DNA of 64,000 nt from Bog-756 sp963829235 (GCA_963829235.1 CAWHIF010000012.1:62001-126000), one strand, 5' to 3'; positions 41,883 to 50,809 are shown, counted from the first letter of the stretch. Notes: generated by a model not told the origin, from the sequence alone. Numbers and translations are program-made.

Positions 41883-42683
41883 ATGCGACTGAGGAGCCGG
41901 CGGCTGGTCTGGGACTACCGGGGGAAGGTCGCCGTCGTGACCGGGGCTTCCGCAGGCCTTGGTCGTCGTCTCGCGCTGGACCTGGCCTCAGCTGGAGCGG
42001 TGGTGATCGGCGTGGCGCGCGGTGAGGAGCGGCTTCAGGCCCTCGTCGATGAGATGCAGAGGCACAGCCCGGAGTCGTCCTACCGGATCTGCGATCTCTC
42101 CGACGCCGCCTCTTTCGTCCGCCTGCTCGAACAGGTGGAGCAGGAACTCGGCCGGATCGACATCTTGGCCAACATCGCTGGCGTCGGTGGGATCATTCGC
42201 ACCGAACCGACAACCCCAGCGTCACTTCGATCCATCATCGAGGTGAATTTCATCGCTCCTGTCGCCGGGATGCTCACCGTCCTACCTGGCATGCGAAAAC
42301 GGAAGTTCGGTGCAATCGCCAACATGAGTTCGGACGACGGGCGCGCTCCCGGTCCCGGAGGAGCTGACTACTCCGCGAGCAAGGCGGCCCTATCTGCGGC
42401 GACGGAGAGTCTGTCCTACGACGCGAGGCCAGACGGCGTGTTCCTTCACGCGGTATACCCCGGTTGGGTGCCGACGGAAATGGGGCTGACGTCGGTGCGC
42501 AACGGTGGACTTTCGATGCCGCCGCGCGCGGTCCGTCGTACCGAGGAGCAGGTCTCGTCGCTTGTGCTCCACCGAATGTTTGACCCGCGGCTGGAGATCA
42601 ATGTGGCCGTCCTACCCCTCGTTGCACCGATCCTTCGGACGCTGGCCCCCCTTACCTATCAGCGGATGCGGGCCACTCGCTGA
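41883..42683 (+). CDS. Short-chain dehydrogenase/reductase
   Basis: A 266-residue classical SDR: TGASAGLG (20-27) binds NAD(P), NIAG (97-100) is the structural site, and the catalytic set is Ser150 (NMSSDDG), Tyr163 and Lys167 (YSASK). TACGGT ends seven bases before the ATG at 41883, consistent with a leaderless mRNA. The C-terminal region has a hydrophobic stretch (VAVLPLVAPILRTLAPL) that may associate with membrane or lipid. Between lipid genes it could be a fatty aldehyde or ketoacyl reductase. Confidence 0.92.
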   Translation: MRLRSRRLVWDYRGKVAVVTGASAGLGRRLALDLASAGAVVIGVARGEERLQALVDEMQRHSPESSYRICDLSDAASFVRLLEQVEQELGRIDILANIAGVGGIIRTEPTTPASLRSIIEVNFIAPVAGMLTVLPGMRKRKFGAIANMSSDDGRAPGPGGADYSASKAALSAATESLSYDARPDGVFLHAVYPGWVPTEMGLTSVRNGGLSMPPRAVRRTEEQVSSLVLHRMFDPRLEINVAVLPLVAPILRTLAPLTYQRMRATR

Positions 42684-42713
42684 GCAAAGGGGAGCCCGGA
42701 GCCATAGGTGTGG

Positions 42714-43470
42714 GTTTCCACAGGAGGTCCGGCCGTCCGACCCTTGGCCTGGGCATCCCGGGTACCACGCCATCACCTACGGATGGCTCATGGCTGGGCT
42801 GGCCCGGAGGGTCACGGGGCTCGGCATGGCCGACCTGGTGCGCACCGAGCTAGCCGAGCCGCTCGAGACCAACGGCCTGGGCATTGGGATATCGCTCGAC
42901 GGCTTGCGCCGAGTCGCGCCGCTCCTCGGCCGGACCCCGCCCGTGCGCCCCACGCCGCCCCTCTTTGCCGGCGCCAGCGCCCGGTCCATGCCCACGCTCC
43001 GCAAGGTAGAGCTCACCCGCCGCTTTCTCGAGGCGCTCTACGTTCCGCATTTCGACAAGCTCTTCACTGGTCAGTCGCCGTCGCTGCTGAACACGGAGAT
43101 GCCGTCGGTGAACGGCCTCCTCTCCGCCCATTGGCTGGCCAAGCTCCACGCGGTCATCGCCAACAAGGGCGACGTGGAAGGCGTTCGGCAGTTGTCACCG
43201 GGATCGGTTCGCACCTTGAGTGAGGTCCAGACTAGAGCCCACGCGGTCATCGGCACGCGGTGAAATTGGCGCATGGGCTATCACCGAGCCGGAGCGCAGC
43301 GGTACCGAGGCGACTCGGCTTTCGGGCATTATGGCTTCGGCGGCTCGGGCGGTTGGGCGGACCCGACCACCGGACTGTCCTTTGGATTTGTCACCAACGA
43401 GCTCAAGCTCATCCAGGCCCGCGTCGGCGGCGATCATCGGATCTTCCGCTTGGCCGGGCTCGTGCTCTGA
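42714..43470 (+). pseudogene. Decayed serine hydrolase (beta-lactamase/EstB family)
   Basis: Only the second half of the fold remains. GYHAITYGWLMAGLARRVTG begins abruptly after the SDR, and the SxxK half is missing. The frame meets an in-frame TGA at 43261-43263 and resumes in the same frame with MGYHRAGAQRYRGDSAFGHYGF then GGSGGWADPTTGLSFGFVTN, the family C-terminus. Both losses (5' deletion and nonsense mutation) point to real decay. It differs in detail from the intact hydrolase at 30266, so it is a second family member rather than a recent copy. Confidence 0.8.
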
Positions 43471-43482
43471 TTGTCGTAACCT

Positions 43483-44931
43483 ATGGACGTGGAGCAGCTC
43501 GGGGGGCTTGACGGGGCATTCCTCTATTGTGAGACGCCAGGTATGCACATGCACGTGTGCGGCCTGCTGGTGCTCGATCCCTCCACGATGGAGGGCGACC
43601 CGTACGATTGCATTCGCTCCATGCTGGTCAAGGCCCTCCCGGAGGTGTCCCTGATGAGGAAGCGGTTGGCCACGGTTCCGCTCGGCATCGGCCGGCCATT
43701 CTGGGTCGACGACGTGGACTTCGACGTCGAGCGACACCTTCACCGGGTACATCTCAGCCCTCCCGGCGCTAGCTGGTCTCTGGCCCATGTGGTCGGTGAC
43801 GTGGCCAGCCGGCCACTGCGGCGCGATCGTCCGCTGTGGGAAGTTTGGCTCATCGAGGGACTGGCCGAGGGGCGAATGGCGCTCCTAGCCAAGATGCATC
43901 ACGCGACGATCGACGGGTTCGAGGGCGTCTCCATCATGGGCAAGCTGTTCGACTTCGGCGTGCCCGCTCGCGCCGGGTCCGGGCAGGAAGACGACTGGGA
44001 ACCCCACCGTTTGCCCCACCAGCTGGAGCTCCTCCGGCGTAGCCTGCTTGGGCGGGTGACCGACTCACTCGAGGTGACACGCCTCCTACCGGCCACGGTC
44101 GCTCGTCTCGGTGCCACCCTCTGGCACCTCTGGACGCGCCGGGGCAGCGGGCAGGGCACGGTCAAGCCGTTCACCGCGCCGCGCACCTCCTTCAGCGCAA
44201 CCCTGACGCCGCGCCGCTCGATCGCCTTCACCGATGTCTCCTTGGCCGACGTCAAGACGGTGAAGGAGGCTTTCGGTGTGAAGTTCAACGACGTGGCGAC
44301 CGCAGTGGTCGGAGGTGGGCTTCGCCGGTATCTCGTTGACCGCGGTGAGTTGCCGAATCGTCCGCTCGTCGCAGCGGAACCGGTATCGGTCCACGGCCGA
44401 GTCGGCAACGTGAAGGGCGTCACGAAGCTGTCGGTGATCTTCTCGACCTTGGCCACCGACGTCGAGGACCCCGTCGAACGGCTTCGGGCCGTCGCTTCCG
44501 CGAATGTGCGGGCGAAGGAGGTCAGCGCGGCGATGGGATCCGACACGTTCACACGTTGGGCCGGGCAGGCCTGGCCCAACGCCTTGTCGCTCGCCGCGCG
44601 CCTGTACTCGGGCTTGCGCGTTGCCGAGCACCACCCGGTGATCTACAACGTGCTCTTCTCGAACGTGGCGGGTCCACCTTTCGACCTTTACCTGGCCGGT
44701 GCACGCGTTGCAGGGACGTATGCGTTCGGGCCGATTACCGACGGAGCGGGGCTGAACGTGACCGTCATCTCGACGGGGGACCAAATCGGCTTCGGTATCG
44801 TAGCGTGCCCGGATCTCATACCGGAGGTGTGGGACCTCGCGAAGGCCATTCCAGACGCGCTCGACGAGCTGACGGTGGAAGCGAAGCGATTGCGGTCAGA
44901 CCGGCGACAACGTCGACCGCGAACAGCCTGA
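43483..44931 (+). CDS. WS/DGAT acyltransferase, paralog 2
   Basis: A 482-residue acyl-CoA-dependent acyltransferase. The active motif is HHATIDG (139-145), the start GGLDGAFLYCETPGMHMHV and the C-terminal SNVAGPPFDLYLAGARV are typical. The start is 12 bp after the decayed hydrolase ends. It is the best candidate in the region for a stand-alone triacylglycerol or wax ester synthase, as it has a complete motif set. Confidence 0.94.
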   Translation: MDVEQLGGLDGAFLYCETPGMHMHVCGLLVLDPSTMEGDPYDCIRSMLVKALPEVSLMRKRLATVPLGIGRPFWVDDVDFDVERHLHRVHLSPPGASWSLAHVVGDVASRPLRRDRPLWEVWLIEGLAEGRMALLAKMHHATIDGFEGVSIMGKLFDFGVPARAGSGQEDDWEPHRLPHQLELLRRSLLGRVTDSLEVTRLLPATVARLGATLWHLWTRRGSGQGTVKPFTAPRTSFSATLTPRRSIAFTDVSLADVKTVKEAFGVKFNDVATAVVGGGLRRYLVDRGELPNRPLVAAEPVSVHGRVGNVKGVTKLSVIFSTLATDVEDPVERLRAVASANVRAKEVSAAMGSDTFTRWAGQAWPNALSLAARLYSGLRVAEHHPVIYNVLFSNVAGPPFDLYLAGARVAGTYAFGPITDGAGLNVTVISTGDQIGFGIVACPDLIPEVWDLAKAIPDALDELTVEAKRLRSDRRQRRPRTA

Positions 44932-45039
44932 CCTCATCCTCGTAGTGTCCGAACACCCGATCACGCCCGTCACAAGGGACCCTGTGCAGAGCATCGATCC
45001 TCGCGGCTACCGTCGATCCGATGCGACGGCGCCGGGGCC

Positions 45040-45255
45040 AGAGTTCAGCTGTGGACCTTCGCCTACCTCGCTCTCCGTCGCATGTTCGACCTGTTCCTAT
45101 TGTCCTTTCGCACCGAACAGTCCAAGGAAGTCGAACTCCTCGCGTTGCGCCATAAGGTGGAGGTGCTCCGACGCCAGGTCGGACGTTGTGCCTACGAGCC
45201 CGCCGATCGTGCCCTACTGGCCGCCCTCAGTCGCCTGCTTTCCCGTTCCTACTGC
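45040..45255 (+). mobile_element. N-terminal fragment of an integrase-type transposase
   Basis: Translates as FAYLALRRMFDLFLLSFRTE, then QSKEVELLALRHKVEVLRRQ and VGRCAYEPADRALLAALSRL, the well-conserved N-terminus of a common actinobacterial IS3/IS481-like transposase. After LSRSY the similarity stops (expected: LPRSRW and on). The C-terminus of the same kind of protein is at 48.72-48.94 kb, same strand, beyond two WS/DGAT genes. Confidence 0.75.
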
Positions 45256-45327
45256 GCCAAGTTGTGGCTTGAACTAAAGAAATGGGCACAATCGCTCAAC
45301 GTTGTGATGTTCGTCAGTGTCAGCAGA

Positions 45328-46740
45328 TCATCGGCCTTGCTCGCCGCGTCGCAGGAGCGCTAGGTCCTTCAGTTCGTTGATACCTGATGCCGCTGTTGTT
45401 GCAACCACCCTGACCTCGGGCACGGTCCCGTAGTCCCCGGTCACACCGAAGAATACGTTCCCGTTGTAGGACAAGATGGCTGTGCCGACACGCAGGCCAT
45501 GGCTGATCGGCACAAAGGGAAGGTACTCGAGCATCTCGTGGCCGAGGCAGTACAGCGGGAACTTCGGTCCAGGTACGTTCGTCGTCACGGTATTGAGTGA
45601 GCGCTGACCGAAACGATGCATGGAATGGATCGCAATTCTGCTGAAGTAGCTGGCGGCGAAGGGTGGGGCAAGATTGCCGATCGCAACCACCGTTTCACCC
45701 GCTTCCGAGATGTGGGAGACCTTTAGCTTGTCCATCTCACGGTGCACCACTTCGAGACGCTCTACTGGGTCGGCAATCCGTACGGGAAGCTCGTAGAGCA
45801 GAGCAGAGACCCGATTGTCCGGTATGCCACGACCGTCGTCGCGACGGGTGGACACCGGCACAAGCGAGCGGACGACGGCCTGACTGGCATCATCCCCACG
45901 ATCAATGAGCAGCCTGCGGTAGCCGCCGGAGGCGGCTGAGAGCACCACTTCGTTCACCGTGCCGCCGAAGATGCCACAGATCGCTTTCACGTCGGCAAGG
46001 CTCGCCGAGGAGTGACCCCAAGCCCGATGTGGGCCGATCTGGCCTTCGATCGAGAGTTTGCCCGTCGGCGCTAGGTGACGCGCGAAGCGGACAGCTCCCT
46101 CCACCGTCGAAAGAGTCGACCTGACCGCAGCCACCGGGTGAGCAATGGAGGCCGGAATGCTTCTGGCTGCATCAAGGGCATCCGATGCTAGTCCGCCCCA
46201 CGCGTCGAGCACTTTTTGCGCACCTGGCGCCTCCGCTTGCGGTACCCACGGCTGTTCTTCGGCAATCGCCGAGTCTGCTTCGAGATCCAGCATGACAGTG
46301 AGCAGCTCGACGCCGGCGATGCCGTCGACCATACAGTGGTGGACCTTAAACACCAGCGCCCAGCGCCCTCCCTCAAGGCCCTCGACGAGCCACGCCTCCC
46401 ATAGCGGCCGCTCGCGATCGAGCGGCACAGACATGAGCCGTCCCATGAGACGGCAAAATGCCCCGTCGTCGCCCGGAACTGGCAGTGCAGTGTGCCGAAG
46501 GTGGTAGCCAAGGTCAAAATGAGGATCATCGACCCACACGGGCCGCCCTAGCCCAAAGGGTACGGAGCGAACGCGCTGGCGATGGCGCGGAATCTGATGC
46601 AGCTTGGACGCCACGAGCGCTTCGATTTCGTGAAATGGCGGTGGCGGGTCATTGAATATGCAGGCTCCTGCGATATGCATGTGGACAATCCCGTCTTCGA
46701 GATGCAGGAACTCGGCATCTAGTGCGTTCAGTCGCTCCAT
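45328..46740 (-). CDS. WS/DGAT acyltransferase, paralog 3
   Basis: A 470-residue enzyme with the motif HHCMVDG (134-140), an N-terminus ALDAEFLHLEDGIVHMHI and the C-terminal TNVPGPKFPLYCLGHEML. It is on the minus strand, divergent from paralog 4, and the pair sits between two transposase fragments. No ribosome site is obvious before the ATG at 46740. The same reaction as the other paralogs is expected; the alcohol acceptor may differ. Confidence 0.94.
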   Translation of the reverse strand: MERLNALDAEFLHLEDGIVHMHIAGACIFNDPPPPFHEIEALVASKLHQIPRHRQRVRSVPFGLGRPVWVDDPHFDLGYHLRHTALPVPGDDGAFCRLMGRLMSVPLDRERPLWEAWLVEGLEGGRWALVFKVHHCMVDGIAGVELLTVMLDLEADSAIAEEQPWVPQAEAPGAQKVLDAWGGLASDALDAARSIPASIAHPVAAVRSTLSTVEGAVRFARHLAPTGKLSIEGQIGPHRAWGHSSASLADVKAICGIFGGTVNEVVLSAASGGYRRLLIDRGDDASQAVVRSLVPVSTRRDDGRGIPDNRVSALLYELPVRIADPVERLEVVHREMDKLKVSHISEAGETVVAIGNLAPPFAASYFSRIAIHSMHRFGQRSLNTVTTNVPGPKFPLYCLGHEMLEYLPFVPISHGLRVGTAILSYNGNVFFGVTGDYGTVPEVRVVATTAASGINELKDLALLRRGEQGR

Positions 46741-47117
46741 CTGACCCCCATGCTCACAAGCAGCATCACTAATTCTACGACCGAAGAGATCAGTCGACCA
46801 TGGCCGTTCGTCATGAGCATCAACCCCTCTGGCCGCGACCGTTTCGGGCCCTGAGCGCCTCGAGCGGGTCCCGCAACGCTGAGAGCATTCCCAGCCTTTG
46901 AGGTAGAGGCGAGTGCCAAGATCCTCAGCCCGGGCAGCTGGGGACGCTGCGGTTCGTTACCTCTGGGCCCATACACGTGACGATGTCGCTGCGGCCCAGC
47001 CCGGCGGCCGGCCACGGAGCCGTCCGTCCTGCACCCGCCCTAGAGACGGATTACCGTCCTAGAGGGAGCCGTTCCGGGTTGGCGACAAACGGAGCAATGT
47101 GCGGAGGTGGCAGCACC
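46741..47117. other. Divergent promoter region of WS/DGAT 3 and 4
   Basis: About 375 bp. It contains an imperfect member of the palindrome family (46922-46950). The frame of paralog 4 is open from 46977, but those 47 codons are low-complexity and outside the family. Confidence 0.45.
46922..46950. repeat. Dispersed palindrome, copy 2 (imperfect)
   Basis: TCCTCAGC, a loop, then GCTGGGGACGCTGC: the same CTCAGC core and GGACGCTGC right flank as the copy at 52651, with one mismatch in the stem. Confidence 0.5.
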
Positions 47118-48710
47118 ATGAGCATCAAATCGTCACTGGTCGGGGAGATGAGTGACTCCGATGCCGTGCTCTGGACGGTTGGTCGCGACCCGGTCCTCCG
47201 GTCGCCCATCGTGGCGGTGATGCTCCTCGACGAAGAGCCGGACTGGGAGATCGGCCTGGCTCGGGTCGAGAGGCTCACGGCTATTGAGCCAAGACTCCGG
47301 GCTCGAGTCGTTCCCCAGCCCTACAGGCTGGGCAACCCGCAGTGGGTGGACGACGGCAGCTTTGAGTTGGCCCACCATGTGCACCAGGTGGGTGCACCCC
47401 CTCCCGGGACGTTCCGGGCCGTGCTCGATCTGGCCCAGCTCATGGGAACCAACGCGTTCGATCCGGAACTTCCGCTGTGGGAGGCGGTACTGGTCGGAGG
47501 GCTGGACGATGGTCGAGCCGCGCTGATCATGAAGATTCACCATTCCGTCATAGATGGGATTGCCGGCGTCGGGCTCCTCCTCAATCTGCTCGACGTCGAG
47601 CGCCACCCAGCCGATCACGAGCACCGGGCGCCGCACGGACCCACCGACACCGAAGTGGGCGGCACCGAACCGGTCCCTGGGGCGGTTGCCGACGAGTGGC
47701 ACCGGACAGGGCTGTCAGGTCGCCTCCCATCGCTGACCCGGTCGGCGATCGGACGTGCTGGTGCAATGGCGCACCTCTTCGAGACCGCCGTTCATTCCGT
47801 TCTCCACCCCTTCGCCTCGTTTGGCACTCTCGAGACGGATGCCCTTTCCCTCGGGCGCCTTCTAGCACCCGCTCCGACACCCCTGTCCCCAATACTTCGG
47901 GGACGCGGAATCGGTCGCCACTTCGACACCATTGACCTGACGGTCGGGGCCATCCACGACGTGGCACTCTCCCTTAGATGCACCATGAACGATGTCTTCG
48001 TTGCCGGTGTCCTCGGCGGGGTTCGTCGGTACCATCTCCTTCGCGGTTCCAAGGTCGAACACCTTCGAGCGCTCGTACCGATCAGTACCCGCTCGGCGAC
48101 GGATGCCAAGGGGGGAAACCAGTTCGTGCCCGTCCGCTTCGTTCTAGATGCCGACATCAGCGACCCGCGGAAGCGCATCCACCACGTTCAGGGGGCGATG
48201 AACAAGTGGAAGCACAACCCCGCCCTGGAGTTGACCGACGCGGTGACCAGCGTGCTCAGTCGGCTACCGCCCGCATTGACTACATTGCTTTTCGGGTCGA
48301 TGCTCAAAGGCGGTGACTTCGTTGCCACCGATATCCCGGGGGCACCATTCGACACCTACCTGGCCGGAGCCCAGGTGATCGGGCTTTATGCGTTCGCGCC
48401 GCCGTCTGGTGCCGCAGTCAATGTGGCGCTGGTCACGTCAGCTGGCCAAGAGTGCATCGGGATCAACCTCGACACCGTTGCGGTCGCCGACTGTGATGCA
48501 ATGGTTGAGTGCATCCGAGCGGGCTTCGAAGAAGTGCTCGCCTGCGGAAGAATCGAAATGGCGAAGACGCACGACTCGAACAAGGTGGCCGGCATATACG
48601 CCTGTGACAAGGGCGGCGAGCGGATCACGATGCCGATTGGGCATGAGTTCCCTCCGTGCCCTGGGTGCGGCAAGGCTGTGACTTATACCCTTGTAGTTCC
48701 GACCAAATAG
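47118..48710 (+). CDS. WS/DGAT acyltransferase, paralog 4, with zinc-ribbon-like tail
   Basis: A 530-residue protein. The catalytic motif is HHSVIDG (141-147); the later conserved line is TDIPGAPFDTYLAGAQ. GGAGG lies ten bases before the ATG at 47118. The last 45 residues are not part of the family: they read AGIYACDKGGERITMPIGHE then FPPCPGCGKAVTYTLV, which resembles a one-domain zinc ribbon with a CPGC knuckle and a single first cysteine. This is a rare fusion. The tail could bind metal, a partner protein or the droplet surface. The stop is followed directly by transposase debris. Confidence 0.9.
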   Translation: MSIKSSLVGEMSDSDAVLWTVGRDPVLRSPIVAVMLLDEEPDWEIGLARVERLTAIEPRLRARVVPQPYRLGNPQWVDDGSFELAHHVHQVGAPPPGTFRAVLDLAQLMGTNAFDPELPLWEAVLVGGLDDGRAALIMKIHHSVIDGIAGVGLLLNLLDVERHPADHEHRAPHGPTDTEVGGTEPVPGAVADEWHRTGLSGRLPSLTRSAIGRAGAMAHLFETAVHSVLHPFASFGTLETDALSLGRLLAPAPTPLSPILRGRGIGRHFDTIDLTVGAIHDVALSLRCTMNDVFVAGVLGGVRRYHLLRGSKVEHLRALVPISTRSATDAKGGNQFVPVRFVLDADISDPRKRIHHVQGAMNKWKHNPALELTDAVTSVLSRLPPALTTLLFGSMLKGGDFVATDIPGAPFDTYLAGAQVIGLYAFAPPSGAAVNVALVTSAGQECIGINLDTVAVADCDAMVECIRAGFEEVLACGRIEMAKTHDSNKVAGIYACDKGGERITMPIGHEFPPCPGCGKAVTYTLVVPTK

Positions 48711-48715
48711 CTGTC

Positions 48716-48944
48716 TGCCCGCTTCTCATCGGCACCGTCCACCGGGAGTGCGTCGATCGCATGATCATCGTCGACCGTCGTCACCTCAAAGCAGTCTTCT
48801 ATGAGTTAGAGGCCCCAAAATCTCAATTGACCCGTGGACTGGCACTTCTTCGTTGGGGTCAGGGTCCGCGATCTCAAGCCAGCGAAGTTGCGACGTAGCG
48901 ACGCCGTCTTCGGCCTCATCAATGAATATCGCCCGGTCGCGTGA
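48716..48944 (+). mobile_element. C-terminal fragments of an integrase-type transposase
   Basis: 48725-48820 translates as LLIGTVHRECVDRMIIVDRR then HLKAVF, the end of the integrase core. 48885-48944, in another frame, gives KLRRSDAVFGLINEYRPVA and a stop, the usual C-terminus of this transposase group. The centre with the catalytic residues is absent. It pairs with the N-terminal piece at 45040. Confidence 0.72.
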
Positions 48945-49028
48945 CCTGGATGAGGTTCTTGGCACCCGCAGGAGTGATCAATGAATATCACCCGGTCAAG
49001 CGACACCGATGAAGTCTTGGCACCCGCA
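48918..49028. repeat. Imperfect 53-bp direct duplication
   Basis: 48918-48970 and 48977-49028 share ATCAATGAATATC, then CCCGGTC and GGCACCCGCA, with several differences. The first copy covers the transposase C-terminus, so the second is a diverged duplicate of the element end. Confidence 0.8.
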
Positions 49029-49151
49029 GCTGTCAAACCGAGCATGCGATCTGGGGCGTGAGCCCCCGACCTTCGGATGACAACGCTGCGAGCAGAAGAG
49101 CAACCTCAGCGCACTCCTCCGAAATACGTTGGAGTGCTCGAGTATTCGGAT

Positions 49152-49562
49152 TCAGCGCGCCGCGGCCTTTCGGGCCGGTGGCCGCTTTGCGCTGGTCTTC
49201 CGAGGCGCCGCTTTGCTCGCCGCGGCCTTTCGGGCCGGTGCCCGCTTGGCGCTGGTCTTCCGAGCCGCCGCTTTGCTCGCCGCGGCCTTTCGGGCCGGTG
49301 CCCGCTTGGAGGCAGTTGTGCCAACCTTCACCAACCGTTGCGCGAGCTGGTTTGACGCTCCAACCAGTTCTTCTGTCATCTTGAATGCCGAATCGATGAT
49401 CTGTTGACGCCGACCACTGCCCTCGCCCACGTGAGGAAATGCATCATCAACCGTGTCGAGAAACTTCCGCACCGCCTCGAGTGCCGACTTCTCCGCACCT
49501 GCAAGCGATTCGATGAGGCGATCCGCACCGTCGTCGCGGACCTTTTTTCTCGTCTCAGCCAT
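49152..49562 (-). CDS. Histone H1-like protein with helical head (candidate droplet/DNA-associated protein)
   Basis: A 136-residue protein. Residues 1-84 are an amphipathic helical region (ADRLIESLAGAEKSALEAVR, then DSAFKMTEELVGASNQLAQR) like phasin or apolipoprotein-like coat proteins. Residues 85-136 are Lys/Ala/Arg-rich 20-residue repeats (SKRAPARKAAASKAAARKTS), like histone H1 or the tail of mycobacterial HBHA. GGAGG lies five bases before the ATG at 49562. It lies among lipid-storage genes. Rhodococcus MLDS, a droplet protein that also binds DNA, is a functional precedent; homology to it is not claimed. Confidence 0.8.
   Translation of the reverse strand: MAETRKKVRDDGADRLIESLAGAEKSALEAVRKFLDTVDDAFPHVGEGSGRRQQIIDSAFKMTEELVGASNQLAQRLVKVGTTASKRAPARKAAASKAAARKTSAKRAPARKAAASKAAPRKTSAKRPPARKAAAR
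49159..49310. repeat. 60-bp coding tandem repeat
   Basis: Units at 49159-49218, 49219-49278 and 49279 to about 49310 (partial) encode the 20-residue Lys/Ala repeat of the H1-like protein. Unit number probably varies between strains, as in related tails. Confidence 0.9.
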
Positions 49563-49885
49563 CCGGCCCTCCTTCGTCATGCCCTCGATTCGCCAAGTTA
49601 CGGCTATAGCCATGCTGTCCATACGGACTAGGCTGCAATAGAGGCTTTCGGCAGGTTCCCATCGCCAGGCGGTACTCCCCCATCGCTCTGCGGGAGTCCC
49701 CTAAGCAATCTACCGATGGGGTTACCTGATTGGTCGACCCGAAATGGCAAGACCAAAGCGCTGGAGGCCTCAGGGATCGATTCAACCGCACTTTGGGCGA
49801 GATCGAGTCGCCGTCCACCCACAGCTTGAGCAGCGGGTGGGCGCTTGACGGTGTCGACCTGACTGCTCGCAGAAATGCATGCTCT
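49563..49885. other. Intergenic region, no supported gene
   Basis: About 320 bp between two minus-strand genes; it should contain the promoter of the H1-like gene. No repeat or hairpin stands out. Confidence 0.4.
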
Positions 49886-50809
49886 CTACTCCAGCTCGTC
49901 GTCGGGCGGAGCACTCGTCAGGAGCTTGCGCCAGCGCTCTTCGGGCACGTGGGCGGGTGTGGTCGACTTCAGGAAATCCTCCAGGACTGCTAGGAATTTG
50001 TCGGCGTTCCGCCACGGCAGAAAGTGACCCGCTCCCTCGAGGATCTCGAGGCGGGCGCCGGGTATGGCCTCCGCTGCACGGTAAGCGTGGGCCACAGGGA
50101 TGATCCGGTCATGATCACCCCACACGATGAGGGTCGGAACTGCCGCAGCCAGGTACAGCCGATCGTGAGCGCTGACCCGCTGGCCGGCGACGTCGATCAC
50201 CGAGCGCACCGTGTGGACAAAAGCCATCTGACCATGCCGGTCGGTCAGAGTGGTGTAGCTGCGCCACACCTCAGCCAAGGTGTCGCCGGGTTTCCAGCCC
50301 ACCCGTCGAGCCACGGTGCCTGGCCACTCAGCTGCCTCGCGGATCCGCGGGTGGAGCAACAGAGGCAGCACGTACTCAGCGCCGGGCAGGGTCACTGCCT
50401 TGAGCAGCGGGCTGACCTCTTTGCCGAGCCCACCGGAGGCAACCAGCACCAACCGCTCGGCCCATTCCGGAAATTGATAGGCGAACTGCATGGCCACACC
50501 GCCACCGAGGGAGTGGCCGACCAGGGTGACCCGCTCCTTTTCCAGCACGGTAAGCAGGTCTCGGATCCCGCTCGCATAGGCACCCAACGAGTAATCACCT
50601 CGGGGCTTAGCCGACTGCCCGTGGCCGAGCAGGTCGGGGGCGATCACCGTGTAGTGCTCCGCGAGAGCAGGCATCACCGCTTTCCACGTCGTCGAGCTAC
50701 CAGCGATGCCGTGGATGAGCAGAATGGTCGGTCCCTCGCCAGCCATCCGATAGCTGACGTCGTGTCCATGAATGCGGACCGTGCGCGAATGGAACAGGCT
50801 GGCCTTCAC
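49886..50809 (-). CDS. Alpha/beta hydrolase
   Basis: A 307-residue enzyme of the hydrolase/haloperoxidase-like class. The oxyanion region is LLIHGIAGSSTTWK, the nucleophile elbow is VGHSLGGG, the acid is in IVWGDHDRIIP, and the histidine is in EGAGHFLPW. It lacks a signal peptide. Next to WS/DGAT paralog 5 (same strand, 180 bp) it may hydrolyse storage esters or acylglycerols. Confidence 0.92.
   Translation of the reverse strand: MKASLFHSRTVRIHGHDVSYRMAGEGPTILLIHGIAGSSTTWKAVMPALAEHYTVIAPDLLGHGQSAKPRGDYSLGAYASGIRDLLTVLEKERVTLVGHSLGGGVAMQFAYQFPEWAERLVLVASGGLGKEVSPLLKAVTLPGAEYVLPLLLHPRIREAAEWPGTVARRVGWKPGDTLAEVWRSYTTLTDRHGQMAFVHTVRSVIDVAGQRVSAHDRLYLAAAVPTLIVWGDHDRIIPVAHAYRAAEAIPGARLEILEGAGHFLPWRNADKFLAVLEDFLKSTTPAHVPEERWRKLLTSAPPDDELE

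Noticed and set aside
49159..49310. CRISPR-like or non-coding repeat
   Set aside because: The 60-bp units are in frame and encode the Lys/Ala tail of a protein with a good ribosome site.
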